Shown here: piece by piece, positions 36,164 through 44,094 of the stretch | Layout of the letters: the number at the start of each line of letters is the position of its first letter | Numbering within the stretch: position 1 is the stretch's first letter | NCBI GenBank assembly: GCA_963676905.2 | Contig: CAXXVE010000001.1 | Location: 620,001 to 684,000, forward strand | Direction: 5' to 3' | Length of the DNA: 64,000 nucleotides | Source: Oceanispirochaeta sp963676905 | GTDB lineage: Bacteria; Spirochaetota; Spirochaetia; DSM-2461 | The notes under the pieces: model-generated | Databases searched by the model: none | Told to the model about the DNA's origin: nothing | What the model saw: only the letters and a program-made list of their open reading frames with translations | Translations under genes and position numbers: made by a program

Positions 36164-37752
36164 TGTTGTGTCCTTGTTACTCCGGCAGGTCTGCTCTCCT
36201 GGAGCTGTTTCATAATTTCTGCGAACTCTCCAAACTGCTTCAGTGAGGCCTGCCGGCTCTTCTCTTCCCTGTCCTGAAGCAGCTGGTCCCGGAATCTGAA
36301 AATTTCAGACTGAACCATACGGGGTCTTGCTACTGAAAAGAACTCCAGAGTGCCGCTGTTCCCCGGAGTCTCCACCACGACATCTCCATAGTTCAGAAGG
36401 ATTCTCAAAAAACCTTTCTGAACCACCCTGACATTCAGGATTCCTGAAAGATCAGTCTGTATCTTCTGCGCCTTACGGGCAAAGGGCTTTCTCTCAATAT
36501 CCCAGATATAGGGGAGCTCAATCTTGTAAATATCATTCCACCAGTCCAGAAAGAGCCAGAGAATACGGAAAGCAGCCGGTATTCTGACAAGCCACAGCAC
36601 CGGTACAAGAAAGCCGGCAGTATTCCCCCCTTTCAGCAGCGAAACAAAGACTGAAAGAAGAATCAGAGAGAGGGGCAGGAAAATCTGAAAGAAGAGAACC
36701 GCCGCTGATTTGCGGAAAACGGTACTTCCGCTCTTTTCAACCCTGAGGGGCTGGCTCTTACCGCCGCTGTACTCCTTCAGTGCCGAAAACCCGTCGCCTG
36801 AAAAATACTTTTTAAGGGTTTCCCGAAAGAGAGCCCGCTGCTCTCCCTTCGCGGCGCCTGCTTTTGCGGAACTCAGGTCCATCAGTTTTTTCTGAAGGGC
36901 CTCGGGTCTGTCTATATTTTTAAATAGAATACCCCGCCCCGCAGTCTGAATACTCAGATCCCCGATTTTCAGCAGATGACGGATTGTTCCCTCTTTGTTG
37001 ACCTGTACGCTCTTGATCTGGTCCAGAGGGAGCTCCTCCAGATCCAGACGGAAATTCCTCCAGTTGAAATACTTCCGGGAAACTCTGTTCCCCTTCACCC
37101 TGTAGAGTGTCATATGCCGCAGAAAGAGTTCACAGCCTGCCACAAAGCTGCCGGCGGCTGTCAAAAGATAAAACCAGAGTGAGAACTGCTGCCCGTAGAG
37201 CCCGGCCAGTATCATGGCAACCGGAACTATCATAAAAATTGAGAAGCTTTTCCGGCTTGTTCTTCCCTCAAAATAGACAAGGCCTTTCTTCCGTACCGGC
37301 CCTTTTTTTAAAGCCTTCCACAAACTTTCGGGAAGCCCTGAAATCTGCCTGCCCTGTTTGTCCACCCGGGGTTTAAGACGGGAGAGAAGATGAGTGTGGT
37401 CCTGAAGCAGCTGCTGAAAACTTCCGGCTCTGAGACGGAGAATCACTGCATCCTCTGCAGCTTTATATGGGTGAGGAACATGTAATGAAGACGTCAGTGC
37501 TTCGACTCCCCAGAAGTCACCCTTATAGAAACTCTTCCAGCCCCCGTCTTCCCCTTTACACAGAACCCGCCCCTCCAGAACAATGTAGAGGCTGTCGAGA
37601 CTGTCACCCTCAAAGACAACTGTTTCGCCCTGAAGGTATTCGTGGAGAATATAGTACTCCCTGAAAGCCGCCTTTTCCACTGTGTTCAACTCCCTGAAAA
37701 AGGGATGGGAGAGCGCTTTACTGTGATATATGCCGAAATCTGAAGTTTCCAC
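36160..37752 (-). CDS. Membrane protein with cyclic-nucleotide-binding domain and two PH-like domains
   Basis: A 530-residue protein of unusual make-up. Residues ~13-125 are a cNMP-binding-type beta barrel (FFRELNTVEKAAFREYYILH, GETVVFEGDSLDSLYIVLEGRV); the phosphate-binding cassette is degenerate (FWGVEALTSSLHVPHPYKA), so ligand binding is doubtful. Two TM hairpins (~175-220 and ~345-400) are each followed by a bacterial PH-like (bPH2/YdbT-type) segment: VKGNRVSRKYFNWRNFRLDL...LPLDQIKSVQV, and GILNVRVVQKGFLRILLNYG. This looks like a duplicated TM-PH module fused to a cNMP sensor. Start is GTG 37752 with no clear Shine-Dalgarno. The stop overlaps the start of the repeat protein by 4 nt. Domain calls are from pattern, function is unknown. 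Confidence 0.7.
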   Translation of the reverse strand: METSDFGIYHSKALSHPFFRELNTVEKAAFREYYILHEYLQGETVVFEGDSLDSLYIVLEGRVLCKGEDGGWKSFYKGDFWGVEALTSSLHVPHPYKAAEDAVILRLRAGSFQQLLQDHTHLLSRLKPRVDKQGRQISGLPESLWKALKKGPVRKKGLVYFEGRTSRKSFSIFMIVPVAMILAGLYGQQFSLWFYLLTAAGSFVAGCELFLRHMTLYRVKGNRVSRKYFNWRNFRLDLEELPLDQIKSVQVNKEGTIRHLLKIGDLSIQTAGRGILFKNIDRPEALQKKLMDLSSAKAGAAKGEQRALFRETLKKYFSGDGFSALKEYSGGKSQPLRVEKSGSTVFRKSAAVLFFQIFLPLSLILLSVFVSLLKGGNTAGFLVPVLWLVRIPAAFRILWLFLDWWNDIYKIELPYIWDIERKPFARKAQKIQTDLSGILNVRVVQKGFLRILLNYGDVVVETPGNSGTLEFFSVARPRMVQSEIFRFRDQLLQDREEKSRQASLKQFGEFAEIMKQLQESRPAGVTRTQQ

Positions 37753-37790
37753 ATATCAAGTATCGGCAGTACAGGGAGAGGGGATGAGCC

Positions 37791-38669
37791 TCAGTCTTTT
37801 ACAGGTTCGGTCTTTCTGATCTCGAAGATCTCCGACATCAGAACCCCTGTAATAATAAGGCAGGCTCCCCCGAACTGAAGGATCGAGAAGTGCTCTTTCA
37901 GTATAAGAACAGCAAGAATCACAGAAAACACAGGTTCAAGGGAGTAGAGGATCGCCGCTCTGGTTGGGGAGATATAGGTCTGGAAACGGGTCATTATATA
38001 AACCGCGACAACCGACCCGAGCAGACTCAGATAGAGGAGGTTCCCCCACAGGGTGAAGGAGGAATGAAAAAAGGGCTCTTCCAGAATCGGAGAAACAGCA
38101 AAGGAGATCAAAGCTGTTATCAAAAGCTGTATACCCGTAAGCACAGCCGCATCCTCATCGTTGGACCAGAGGTTCAGGAGAACCACATAGATGCCATAGG
38201 ACGCGGCGCTGAGAAGTGTAAGCATGTCCCCGCGGTTCATGCTCGCAGAATCCAGTCCCCCTGTAATCAGGGTCAGTCCGCTGAAAGCCAGGGCCAGCCC
38301 CAGAAGGTTTATTACAAGCGGCTTTTTCCGGAGGATCATAAACTGAAAGACAGGAACAAGCAGGGCATAGAAATAGGTGATAAAACCCGACCGGGAGGCT
38401 GTCGTATAGTTCAGGCCCACCGTTTGAAGCCCATATCCCAGAAACATAAGGATTCCCAGTGCAAAACCCCTCAGAAGTACACTTTTGTTTAATATCGAGA
38501 GCTTGACCGGATTCAGAATTATGAAGAAAATGAAAGCGGATGAAAAGCGGAAAGCCATCAGCAGAAGTGGCGAAATATACACCAGGGCACTCTTGATAGA
38601 GACAAAAGTTCCGCCCCAGATAAGGGTCATCAGAATTAAAAAGACATCTGCTTTTCGGGAATGATTCAT
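37791..38669 (-). CDS. DMT-superfamily transporter (EamA family)
   Basis: A 292-residue protein with ten predicted TM helices in two homologous halves of five, the EamA pattern. The first half opens ADVFLILMTLIWGGTFVSIK and continues PLLLMAFRFSSAFIFF; the second starts GDMLTLLSAASYGIYVVLLN and ends RAAILYSLEPVFSVILAVLI, a hallmark of the family. Members export amino acids or metabolites; the substrate cannot be inferred. The start overlaps the divergent diguanylate cyclase region by only untranslated bases. It is 38 bp upstream of the cNMP-PH gene on the same strand and could be in the same transcript. Confidence 0.92.
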   Translation of the reverse strand: MNHSRKADVFLILMTLIWGGTFVSIKSALVYISPLLLMAFRFSSAFIFFIILNPVKLSILNKSVLLRGFALGILMFLGYGLQTVGLNYTTASRSGFITYFYALLVPVFQFMILRKKPLVINLLGLALAFSGLTLITGGLDSASMNRGDMLTLLSAASYGIYVVLLNLWSNDEDAAVLTGIQLLITALISFAVSPILEEPFFHSSFTLWGNLLYLSLLGSVVAVYIMTRFQTYISPTRAAILYSLEPVFSVILAVLILKEHFSILQFGGACLIITGVLMSEIFEIRKTEPVKD

Positions 38670-38723
38670 GGAGGAAAATTAGCAGATCCACTCCAAACAG
38701 ACAATAGCTCTATACAAGGATTA

Positions 38724-40538
38724 ATGAACTTTAAATCAGACCTTCTCCAGAATAAAAGAACCCGATTGATTCTTTACTTTTGCACAGCTGTACTACTGCT
38801 GAGCTGTACACATATTGCGAACCAGAACATTACGGTCCACAACGGTAAAGTAGATCTTACCTCTTTGAAAGACGGAAAAATTACAACCCTCGACGGAGAC
38901 TGGGAGTTCTATCCCGGCGTCTTTCTCAACCCCGACGGATCCGACCTGCCCATGGAACCCGCATTTGCTCCCGTACCCGACCCCTGGACTGATGTCCCCG
39001 CCCCTGTGGGTTATGGTACCTACCGCCTCCATCTGGAGGGGCTCAAACCGGGAGTCAGCTACAGTTTCTACTTCTTTGAAAAGGTGTCGGCCGCCAATTA
39101 CTACATAGGAACGGAACTGCTTGAATCGGATGGGATTCCGGCTAAAAGCCGTGAGGCGGAAGTTCCCGATCTTGTTCCCTCAATAACAGGTTTCAGAGCA
39201 AAACAGAGTGAAGCTGTTCTGACAATACATATCTCCAATTTCAGCATGAAGAACGGAGGGCTGTGGGAATCAGTCCGCTTCGGCACGTCCGAAACCCTTC
39301 ATAATTACTGGCTCATTCATATTCTGGGCCTGGCTCTTATCATCGGCGCCCTCAGCTTTATGGCACTCTACCACCTCTTCCTCTTTATACTTCAAAGGCA
39401 GAACAAAGCCCACCTCTGGCTGAGTCTTGCAATCATGCTGATCGTTATCAAATCACTGATCACAGGGGAGCATGTTCTGATGCGCTTTCTGGCATGGGAG
39501 AATCAGATGTTTCTGATCAGAATATCCACGGTTTCTGTGGCCTTTATGATTCCCTTCTACCAGAAGTACCTCCGGAATTCTTTTCCCGGAATAGGCAGCA
39601 GGGTGAGCCTCTATATCAACTTTGCGCTCAGCATCTTTTTCGGTTCTGTAATACTATTTGCAGACCTGATCCCGGCACAGAAGATATTCTCATACTACAT
39701 GTGGATTATCCCTATCAACCTCTTCTATTTTCTATACCTGACACTGACAACGGTCATCCAGAGAAAGCCCGGTTCCATATGGCTCTTTACAGCCACTGTA
39801 TTGATGATTGGATGCGGGCTCAACGATATTCTTTACGATCTGCACCTTACCAATACAGCCTATGTTCTCAATGTGGGCCTTCTTATCTTTATGATTCTCC
39901 ACTCCTTCCTCAATGCGGAACGGAGCAGCCAGGCCTTCAAGGAGTTGAGTCTTCTGCGGAACGAGCTGGAGACACAGGTGGATCAGAGGACCAGAGAGCT
40001 GGAACATGAGAAGAACAAACTGGCTGTGCTGGCCCGCATAGACTCCCTCACTGGTCTGTTCAACAGAAACAGCAGCCGGGAGATTTTTGAACGTGAGATC
40101 CTGCGATTCGGAAGATCAGGGAAGACCTTCTCGGTAGTCATGATTGATCTGGACTTTTTCAAAAAGATAAACGACTCATATGGACATGCATCGGGGGACT
40201 ACGCCCTGCAGATGATGGGAATTGCCATCAAGGAGATCAGTAGAAGAACAGATTTCTGTTTTCGCTGGGGAGGGGAAGAGTTCCTCCTTCTGATGCCAGA
40301 AACCGGAGAAGAAGATGCTCTTGTTCACGCCGAAAAACTCAGAAAAAAGATAGCCGAAACGGCTGTAGAAACGGGAGGGAACAGATTTTATCTGTCCATG
40401 AGTTTCGGGATTTCCTCAATCAAAGAGCCGAAGGAGACCCCTGAAAACATTATTGAAAGAGCGGACTATGCACTTTATCAGGCCAAGGAGGACGGCCGGA
40501 ACAGAGGCTTCATATGGAAAGAGCCCTCCCCGTCCTGA
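38724..40538 (+). CDS. 7TMR-DISM diguanylate cyclase
   Basis: A 604-residue membrane sensor that makes c-di-GMP. A signal sequence with lipobox-like LLSC is followed by an extracytoplasmic 7TMR-DISM sensory domain (GKVDLTSLKDGKITTLDGDW to ~190), seven TM helices (~205-400), a short coiled coil (SLLRNELETQVDQRTRELEHE) and a GGDEF domain. The active site is GGEEF at ~515-519 (WGGEEFLLLMPE), and an inhibitory-site RxxD (RRTD) lies exactly five residues upstream, so product feedback is expected. DSLTGLFNRNS starts the domain. Start taken as ATG 38724 with AAGGA close upstream; the frame is open to 38661. It is divergent from the DMT transporter gene. Confidence 0.93.
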   Translation: MNFKSDLLQNKRTRLILYFCTAVLLLSCTHIANQNITVHNGKVDLTSLKDGKITTLDGDWEFYPGVFLNPDGSDLPMEPAFAPVPDPWTDVPAPVGYGTYRLHLEGLKPGVSYSFYFFEKVSAANYYIGTELLESDGIPAKSREAEVPDLVPSITGFRAKQSEAVLTIHISNFSMKNGGLWESVRFGTSETLHNYWLIHILGLALIIGALSFMALYHLFLFILQRQNKAHLWLSLAIMLIVIKSLITGEHVLMRFLAWENQMFLIRISTVSVAFMIPFYQKYLRNSFPGIGSRVSLYINFALSIFFGSVILFADLIPAQKIFSYYMWIIPINLFYFLYLTLTTVIQRKPGSIWLFTATVLMIGCGLNDILYDLHLTNTAYVLNVGLLIFMILHSFLNAERSSQAFKELSLLRNELETQVDQRTRELEHEKNKLAVLARIDSLTGLFNRNSSREIFEREILRFGRSGKTFSVVMIDLDFFKKINDSYGHASGDYALQMMGIAIKEISRRTDFCFRWGGEEFLLLMPETGEEDALVHAEKLRKKIAETAVETGGNRFYLSMSFGISSIKEPKETPENIIERADYALYQAKEDGRNRGFIWKEPSPS

Positions 40539-40555
40539 TTAAAGAATTCATATAA

Positions 40556-41089
40556 TCAGATATCTTCCAGAAGCTGCTGATTCATATCCGCAAACTTCTC
40601 GGTAATAACTGTGACTGCATCCTCTACCAGACAGGTCTGTTCCTCAATATCAAGACTCAAGGGGGGAACAACAATCCTGTACAGGGGAGATGTCTTTTTC
40701 ATGGGTCCATCTGTAAAAACCAGAGGCTGCCCGACTTCGGCACACCCTTCAATTTCCTGACGGTCCAGGTTCATAATCGCGGGAACATCCTTTCTCAGTC
40801 CGATGCTCGTATAGCGGATCTCACGGCTTCCATCCTCAAGGGGACTCAGGGATATAAGAGAACCGGAATAGGTCAGCAGAAGAGCAGCACGCTCATCCTC
40901 GGGCTTGAAAACGCCTACTTCGTCCATTCCGCGGTCTATCATCTCCTGTTCAAAGACCTCCATCTTCTCTACCCAGCTCTTCTCAAGGGCGGCATAGCTT
41001 TCCTGCTTATCTTCCAGGCCGAACTTGACGGCCACATCTTTTAAATGATCTGCCACTGTATCGGGCACTGTCTGCACAATAGTATTCAT
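40556..41089 (-). CDS. Hypothetical cytoplasmic protein
   Basis: A 177-residue acidic protein without signal peptide or TM segment. The N-terminal half is helical (VADHLKDVAVKFGLEDKQES, SWVEKMEVFEQEMIDRGMDE). The second half is strand-rich and includes ALLLTYSGSLISLSPLEDGSREIRY and PLYRIVVPPLSLDIEEQTCL. I do not recognise a family. GGAGG is placed well before the ATG at 41089, so it is very likely translated. It is convergent with the diguanylate cyclase gene (17-bp gap) and divergent from the FHA-LuxR gene, sharing a ~200-bp intergenic region with it. Confidence 0.75.
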   Translation of the reverse strand: MNTIVQTVPDTVADHLKDVAVKFGLEDKQESYAALEKSWVEKMEVFEQEMIDRGMDEVGVFKPEDERAALLLTYSGSLISLSPLEDGSREIRYTSIGLRKDVPAIMNLDRQEIEGCAEVGQPLVFTDGPMKKTSPLYRIVVPPLSLDIEEQTCLVEDAVTVITEKFADMNQQLLEDI

Positions 41090-41273
41090 ATTTAAACCTC
41101 CAGTTTAATATCACCCGCAGCTTCTGCCGGCAGACGGAGCCCCCTGCCCGGTGAGGGCTTAGGGAACTCCGCCATATCCTGCGGGGGTTATACAAGTAAC
41201 TATGACGGCAGTCAAAAAAAAACGGTATAGACCATTTGGTCTGTTCAAGGCTGAAAATTTTCATATTTTGGTG

Positions 41274-41279
41274 TATAAA
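41274..41279 (+). promoter_or_regulatory. Possible -10 box of the FHA-LuxR gene
   Basis: TATAAA at 41274-41279 lies 7 bp before the ATG at 41287, so transcription would begin at or one base before the start codon. No convincing -35 is seen (CTGAAA at 41251-41256 is 17 bp upstream) and there is no clear Shine-Dalgarno. The rest of the 197-bp gap holds nothing I recognise. Confidence 0.42.
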
Positions 41280-41286
41280 TGAGAAT

Positions 41287-41853
41287 ATGTCCGAAAAAAA
41301 ATATTTTCTTCAGGGAAAAACAAGGGGAAACGACCCCCTGATTATCCCTCTCGATAAACCCGAAACCCTTATCGGCCGCAGCAAAGAGTGCGACCTCATT
41401 CTCCAGGCACCCTCTGTTTCCCGTAAGCATGCTGTAATCAAAGTCTTTGGAGACGATGTATACCTGAAAGACCTTGGAAGCCGGAACGGATGTTATATCA
41501 ACGGTGTTAAGACAAGGGATGAGGAGATTCTCAGAAGTGCGGATATCATCCGTATAGGCGCCATGGAGTTTATCTTCCAGGACGAGGAATCTGAGATTGA
41601 AGAAGACGACAGCGAGAAGACTCTTATTGATGTGAAAAAGCAGCAGGAGAGCGACTTCGTCAAGCAGTACGCCCTGTCCACAAGGGAAGAGGAGGTTTTA
41701 TACCTTCTCCTGAAGGGGCTCAAGGTCAAGGAAATCAGCGATAAGCTGTTTATCTCCCAGGGCACAGCCAAGAACCACGTTCTGAGCATCTACTCCAAAA
41801 CAGACTGCCACAGCCGGATCGAGCTGTCTCATAAATATCAGGAATTCAACTGA
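41287..41853 (+). CDS. FHA-domain LuxR-type transcriptional regulator
   Basis: A 188-residue one-piece regulator. Residues ~20-95 form an FHA phosphothreonine-binding domain with all core motifs (LIGRSKECDLIL, SVSRKHAVI, DLGSRNGCYING). An acidic linker (EESEIEEDDSEKTLIDVK) carries a Thr that could be a kinase target. Residues ~128-188 are a LuxR/GerE helix-turn-helix (LSTREEEVLYLLLKGLKVKE, then FISQGTAKNHVLSIYSKTD). FHA and LuxR domains are rarely fused. It suggests control by Ser/Thr phosphorylation rather than by a receiver domain. The longer frame from 41236 is rejected since the residues before this ATG look non-coding. A terminator follows. Confidence 0.9.
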   Translation: MSEKKYFLQGKTRGNDPLIIPLDKPETLIGRSKECDLILQAPSVSRKHAVIKVFGDDVYLKDLGSRNGCYINGVKTRDEEILRSADIIRIGAMEFIFQDEESEIEEDDSEKTLIDVKKQQESDFVKQYALSTREEEVLYLLLKGLKVKEISDKLFISQGTAKNHVLSIYSKTDCHSRIELSHKYQEFN

Positions 41854-41886
41854 ATTCCCTTTCCTGTTCAAATTCATTATAAATAA

Positions 41887-41910
41887 AACAGGCCTCCGAA
41901 GAGGCCTGTT
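41887..41910. terminator. Hairpin terminator between convergent genes
   Basis: AACAGGCCTC (41887-41896) and GAGGCCTGTT (41901-41910) with loop CGAA form a perfect 10-bp stem. A-rich sequence to the left makes it a good terminator for the minus-strand amidohydrolase gene; on the plus strand the trailing T run is short. Confidence 0.75.
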
Positions 41911-41945
41911 CATATTCCGAAAATGAGACTCCGGAAATCTTAGAA

Positions 41946-43559
41946 TCAGTTATTCAGGTAAACCCGTTTTCCATCCATCCAGGTTTCCATAACCTCAATT
42001 GTGTTTATCTCACTGGGATTAACCTCAAGGGGGTTTCTGTCAAGAATGACCATATCCGCCAGCTTGCCCTCTTCAAGAGATCCCACCTTATCGTCACACA
42101 TTGTCTGCCAGGCAGCCTCAATGGTCACACTTCTTAAAGCAGACTCAACAGAGACTCTTTCAGCGGGGTTGAGGACGTAATCGGACTCCTTCCAGGTCTC
42201 TCTTGTAACCGCAGAATAGACCATCTGAAGGGGATCTGCTTCAGTTACAGGATAGTCTGAATGCAGTGTATAGCTGATACCGGCATCTTCAACACTCTTT
42301 GCACGGTCAAGCATCCAGGCTTTCTCTTCTCCGAAGATTGTATATCTGAAGTCAACTCCCCAGTAATGCACATGACCGATCAGGAAACTGGCAGAGACAC
42401 CCAGTTCTTTCATTTTGGCAATCTGCTCATCATGAAGTATGGAAGTATGCTCAATTCTCGGTCTCAGCTGGCTGTAGTCTACGCCCTGCTCTTTAGCCCG
42501 CTCAAGGGCTTCCAGAATATTATCGATGGCCCTGTCTCCATTACCGTGAATTGAACGCTGCCAGCCCTCAGCTGTCTTTCTGGTGATAAAGTCAACAAGC
42601 TCATCAACAGACTGATATTCAAGCCCAAGGTTACAGGTACCGGGATATAGGTCTCTCTGGAGTCCGGTGTATCCCTGGTTGGAACCGTCGGCAACGAGTT
42701 TAAAGCCCACCGCTCGAACGAGGTCATTTCCCTCTCCCAGGAGAACAGGAGTCTCACTCAGAGACTTTTCAATAGTATATCCGGGATAGGCCATGACACG
42801 AACGGCAAAGTCGGGATCCTGTGCTGCCATCAGAAGCAGATCCATATCCATACGGCTTCCTGTAACGGCTCCAAGCAGCTGCTCTGTAGCAGTGGTCAGG
42901 CCATTGGCGGAGAAGTCTTTCAGAAGGTCCAGAACAGCCTGTACCATATTGGCTTCAGCCATAACCGGGTTGGCGCCCAGAACCTGCAGATAAACCATAT
43001 TGTTCTTCATAACACCATTGATGGAACCGTTCTCATCCCGTACGAACTCAGCACCATGAGGGTTTACTACAGAATCATAAATACCTGCAAGTTCAAAAGC
43101 CATTGTATTGGCATAGGCAAGATGTCTGGAAGCATTCAGAACAAAAACAGCTCTGTCACTTGAAATTTCATCCAGGTCTTTCATTGTCAGTTCAGCCGGA
43201 CCTTCCATGATAGAAGGGTCCCAGCCGCCGGCTACCAGCCACTCACCGGGTTCCAGTGTAGTCTCAAATTCTTTAAGAGATTCAATAACCTCAGCGGTTG
43301 TCCGGAACTTGGACATCCCGACATATTCGGCAATTGATGCAAGAAGTGCACCGTTAAGAACATGGGTATGAGCATCTACAAACCCGGGAAGCATTGTCTT
43401 TCCTGCAAGGTCATAAACCTCATAGGGACCGTCTATACGGGAAACAACCTTGTCATATTCACCGACAGTAACACTTCCATCTTCAATTTTAATATCTGAT
43501 GATGCACATGAACCAAGCAGCAGGGCAAGGATCATAAACGGGATATATTTTAACTTCAT
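41946..43559 (-). CDS. Amidohydrolase family 3 (YtcJ-like) lipoprotein
   Basis: A 537-residue metal-dependent hydrolase predicted to be lipid-anchored: the signal peptide ends in lipobox LGSC (Cys ~18). The mature part lacks most of the usual N-terminal beta-sandwich but retains DLAGKTMLPGFVDAHTHVLNG with the HxH metal ligands (~residues 63-65). Other family features are EPGEWLVAGGWDPS, RSIHGNGDRAIDNILEAL, RPRIEHTSILHDEQI and TLHSDYPVTEADPL with the distal Asp. The C-terminus closes normally (GKLADMVILDRNPLEV). YtcJ-like enzymes act on N-acyl or cyclic amides; the substrate here is unknown. It is divergent from a winged-helix regulator 75 bp away that may control it. Confidence 0.9.
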   Translation of the reverse strand: MKLKYIPFMILALLLGSCASSDIKIEDGSVTVGEYDKVVSRIDGPYEVYDLAGKTMLPGFVDAHTHVLNGALLASIAEYVGMSKFRTTAEVIESLKEFETTLEPGEWLVAGGWDPSIMEGPAELTMKDLDEISSDRAVFVLNASRHLAYANTMAFELAGIYDSVVNPHGAEFVRDENGSINGVMKNNMVYLQVLGANPVMAEANMVQAVLDLLKDFSANGLTTATEQLLGAVTGSRMDMDLLLMAAQDPDFAVRVMAYPGYTIEKSLSETPVLLGEGNDLVRAVGFKLVADGSNQGYTGLQRDLYPGTCNLGLEYQSVDELVDFITRKTAEGWQRSIHGNGDRAIDNILEALERAKEQGVDYSQLRPRIEHTSILHDEQIAKMKELGVSASFLIGHVHYWGVDFRYTIFGEEKAWMLDRAKSVEDAGISYTLHSDYPVTEADPLQMVYSAVTRETWKESDYVLNPAERVSVESALRSVTIEAAWQTMCDDKVGSLEEGKLADMVILDRNPLEVNPSEINTIEVMETWMDGKRVYLNN

Positions 43560-43634
43560 AAAAAACTACTTAAGAACGGCTCGTCGGCCGATTCCAACCT
43601 TAATCCCCTGAAATTATCTCCAGGAAGATCAACA

Positions 43635-44057
43635 ATGGGAGTATGCAAGATTATGCGCATCGGTAACAGTATAAAATTTATTGATACCTACGGAATACCC
43701 ATGTCCCTCCCCTCCATGGCGGTTCTATGGACTGTTCAGGACAATCCGGGGCTGACCCAGTACCGTATCTCCCGGAAGACCGGATACAGCAATCAGCGCT
43801 GTCACCAGATCATCGCGGAGCTTGCGGAACTGGAACTCCTGATCAAGGACCATCAGGAATACAGCAACAAGAGTATTATAAGGATCAGTGAGAAGGGACA
43901 CCTTGTTCTAGAAGAGATATATAAAATAAGCTTTGGTAAACTCTCAGAAACCTTGATCCACGAAGAGATGTCCCTTGTAACCGAAGCGGCAGTCAGCCTA
44001 GATAATCTTATAAACCTGATGAACACAAACAACTCTTTCGCAAAGCTTATGAAATAA
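43635..44057 (+). CDS. Winged-helix (MarR-like) transcriptional regulator
   Basis: A 140-residue protein with a winged helix at about residues 25-95: SMAVLWTVQDNPGLTQYRIS (helix 1-2), RKTGYSNQRCHQIIAELAEL (recognition helix) and the wing NKSIIRISEKGHLVLEEI. The C-terminal helices (HEEMSLVTEAAVSLDNLINL) resemble a MarR dimerisation region, though the N-terminal part of that region is short. AGGA lies ~9 nt before the ATG at 43635; ATG 43653 is an alternative. Divergent orientation to the amidohydrolase lipoprotein gene suggests that as a target, by inference only. Confidence 0.8.
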   Translation: MGVCKIMRIGNSIKFIDTYGIPMSLPSMAVLWTVQDNPGLTQYRISRKTGYSNQRCHQIIAELAELELLIKDHQEYSNKSIIRISEKGHLVLEEIYKISFGKLSETLIHEEMSLVTEAAVSLDNLINLMNTNNSFAKLMK

Positions 44058-44094
44058 CTACAGGATCAGGCAGGCCGTGACATTTTTCTCAAGC

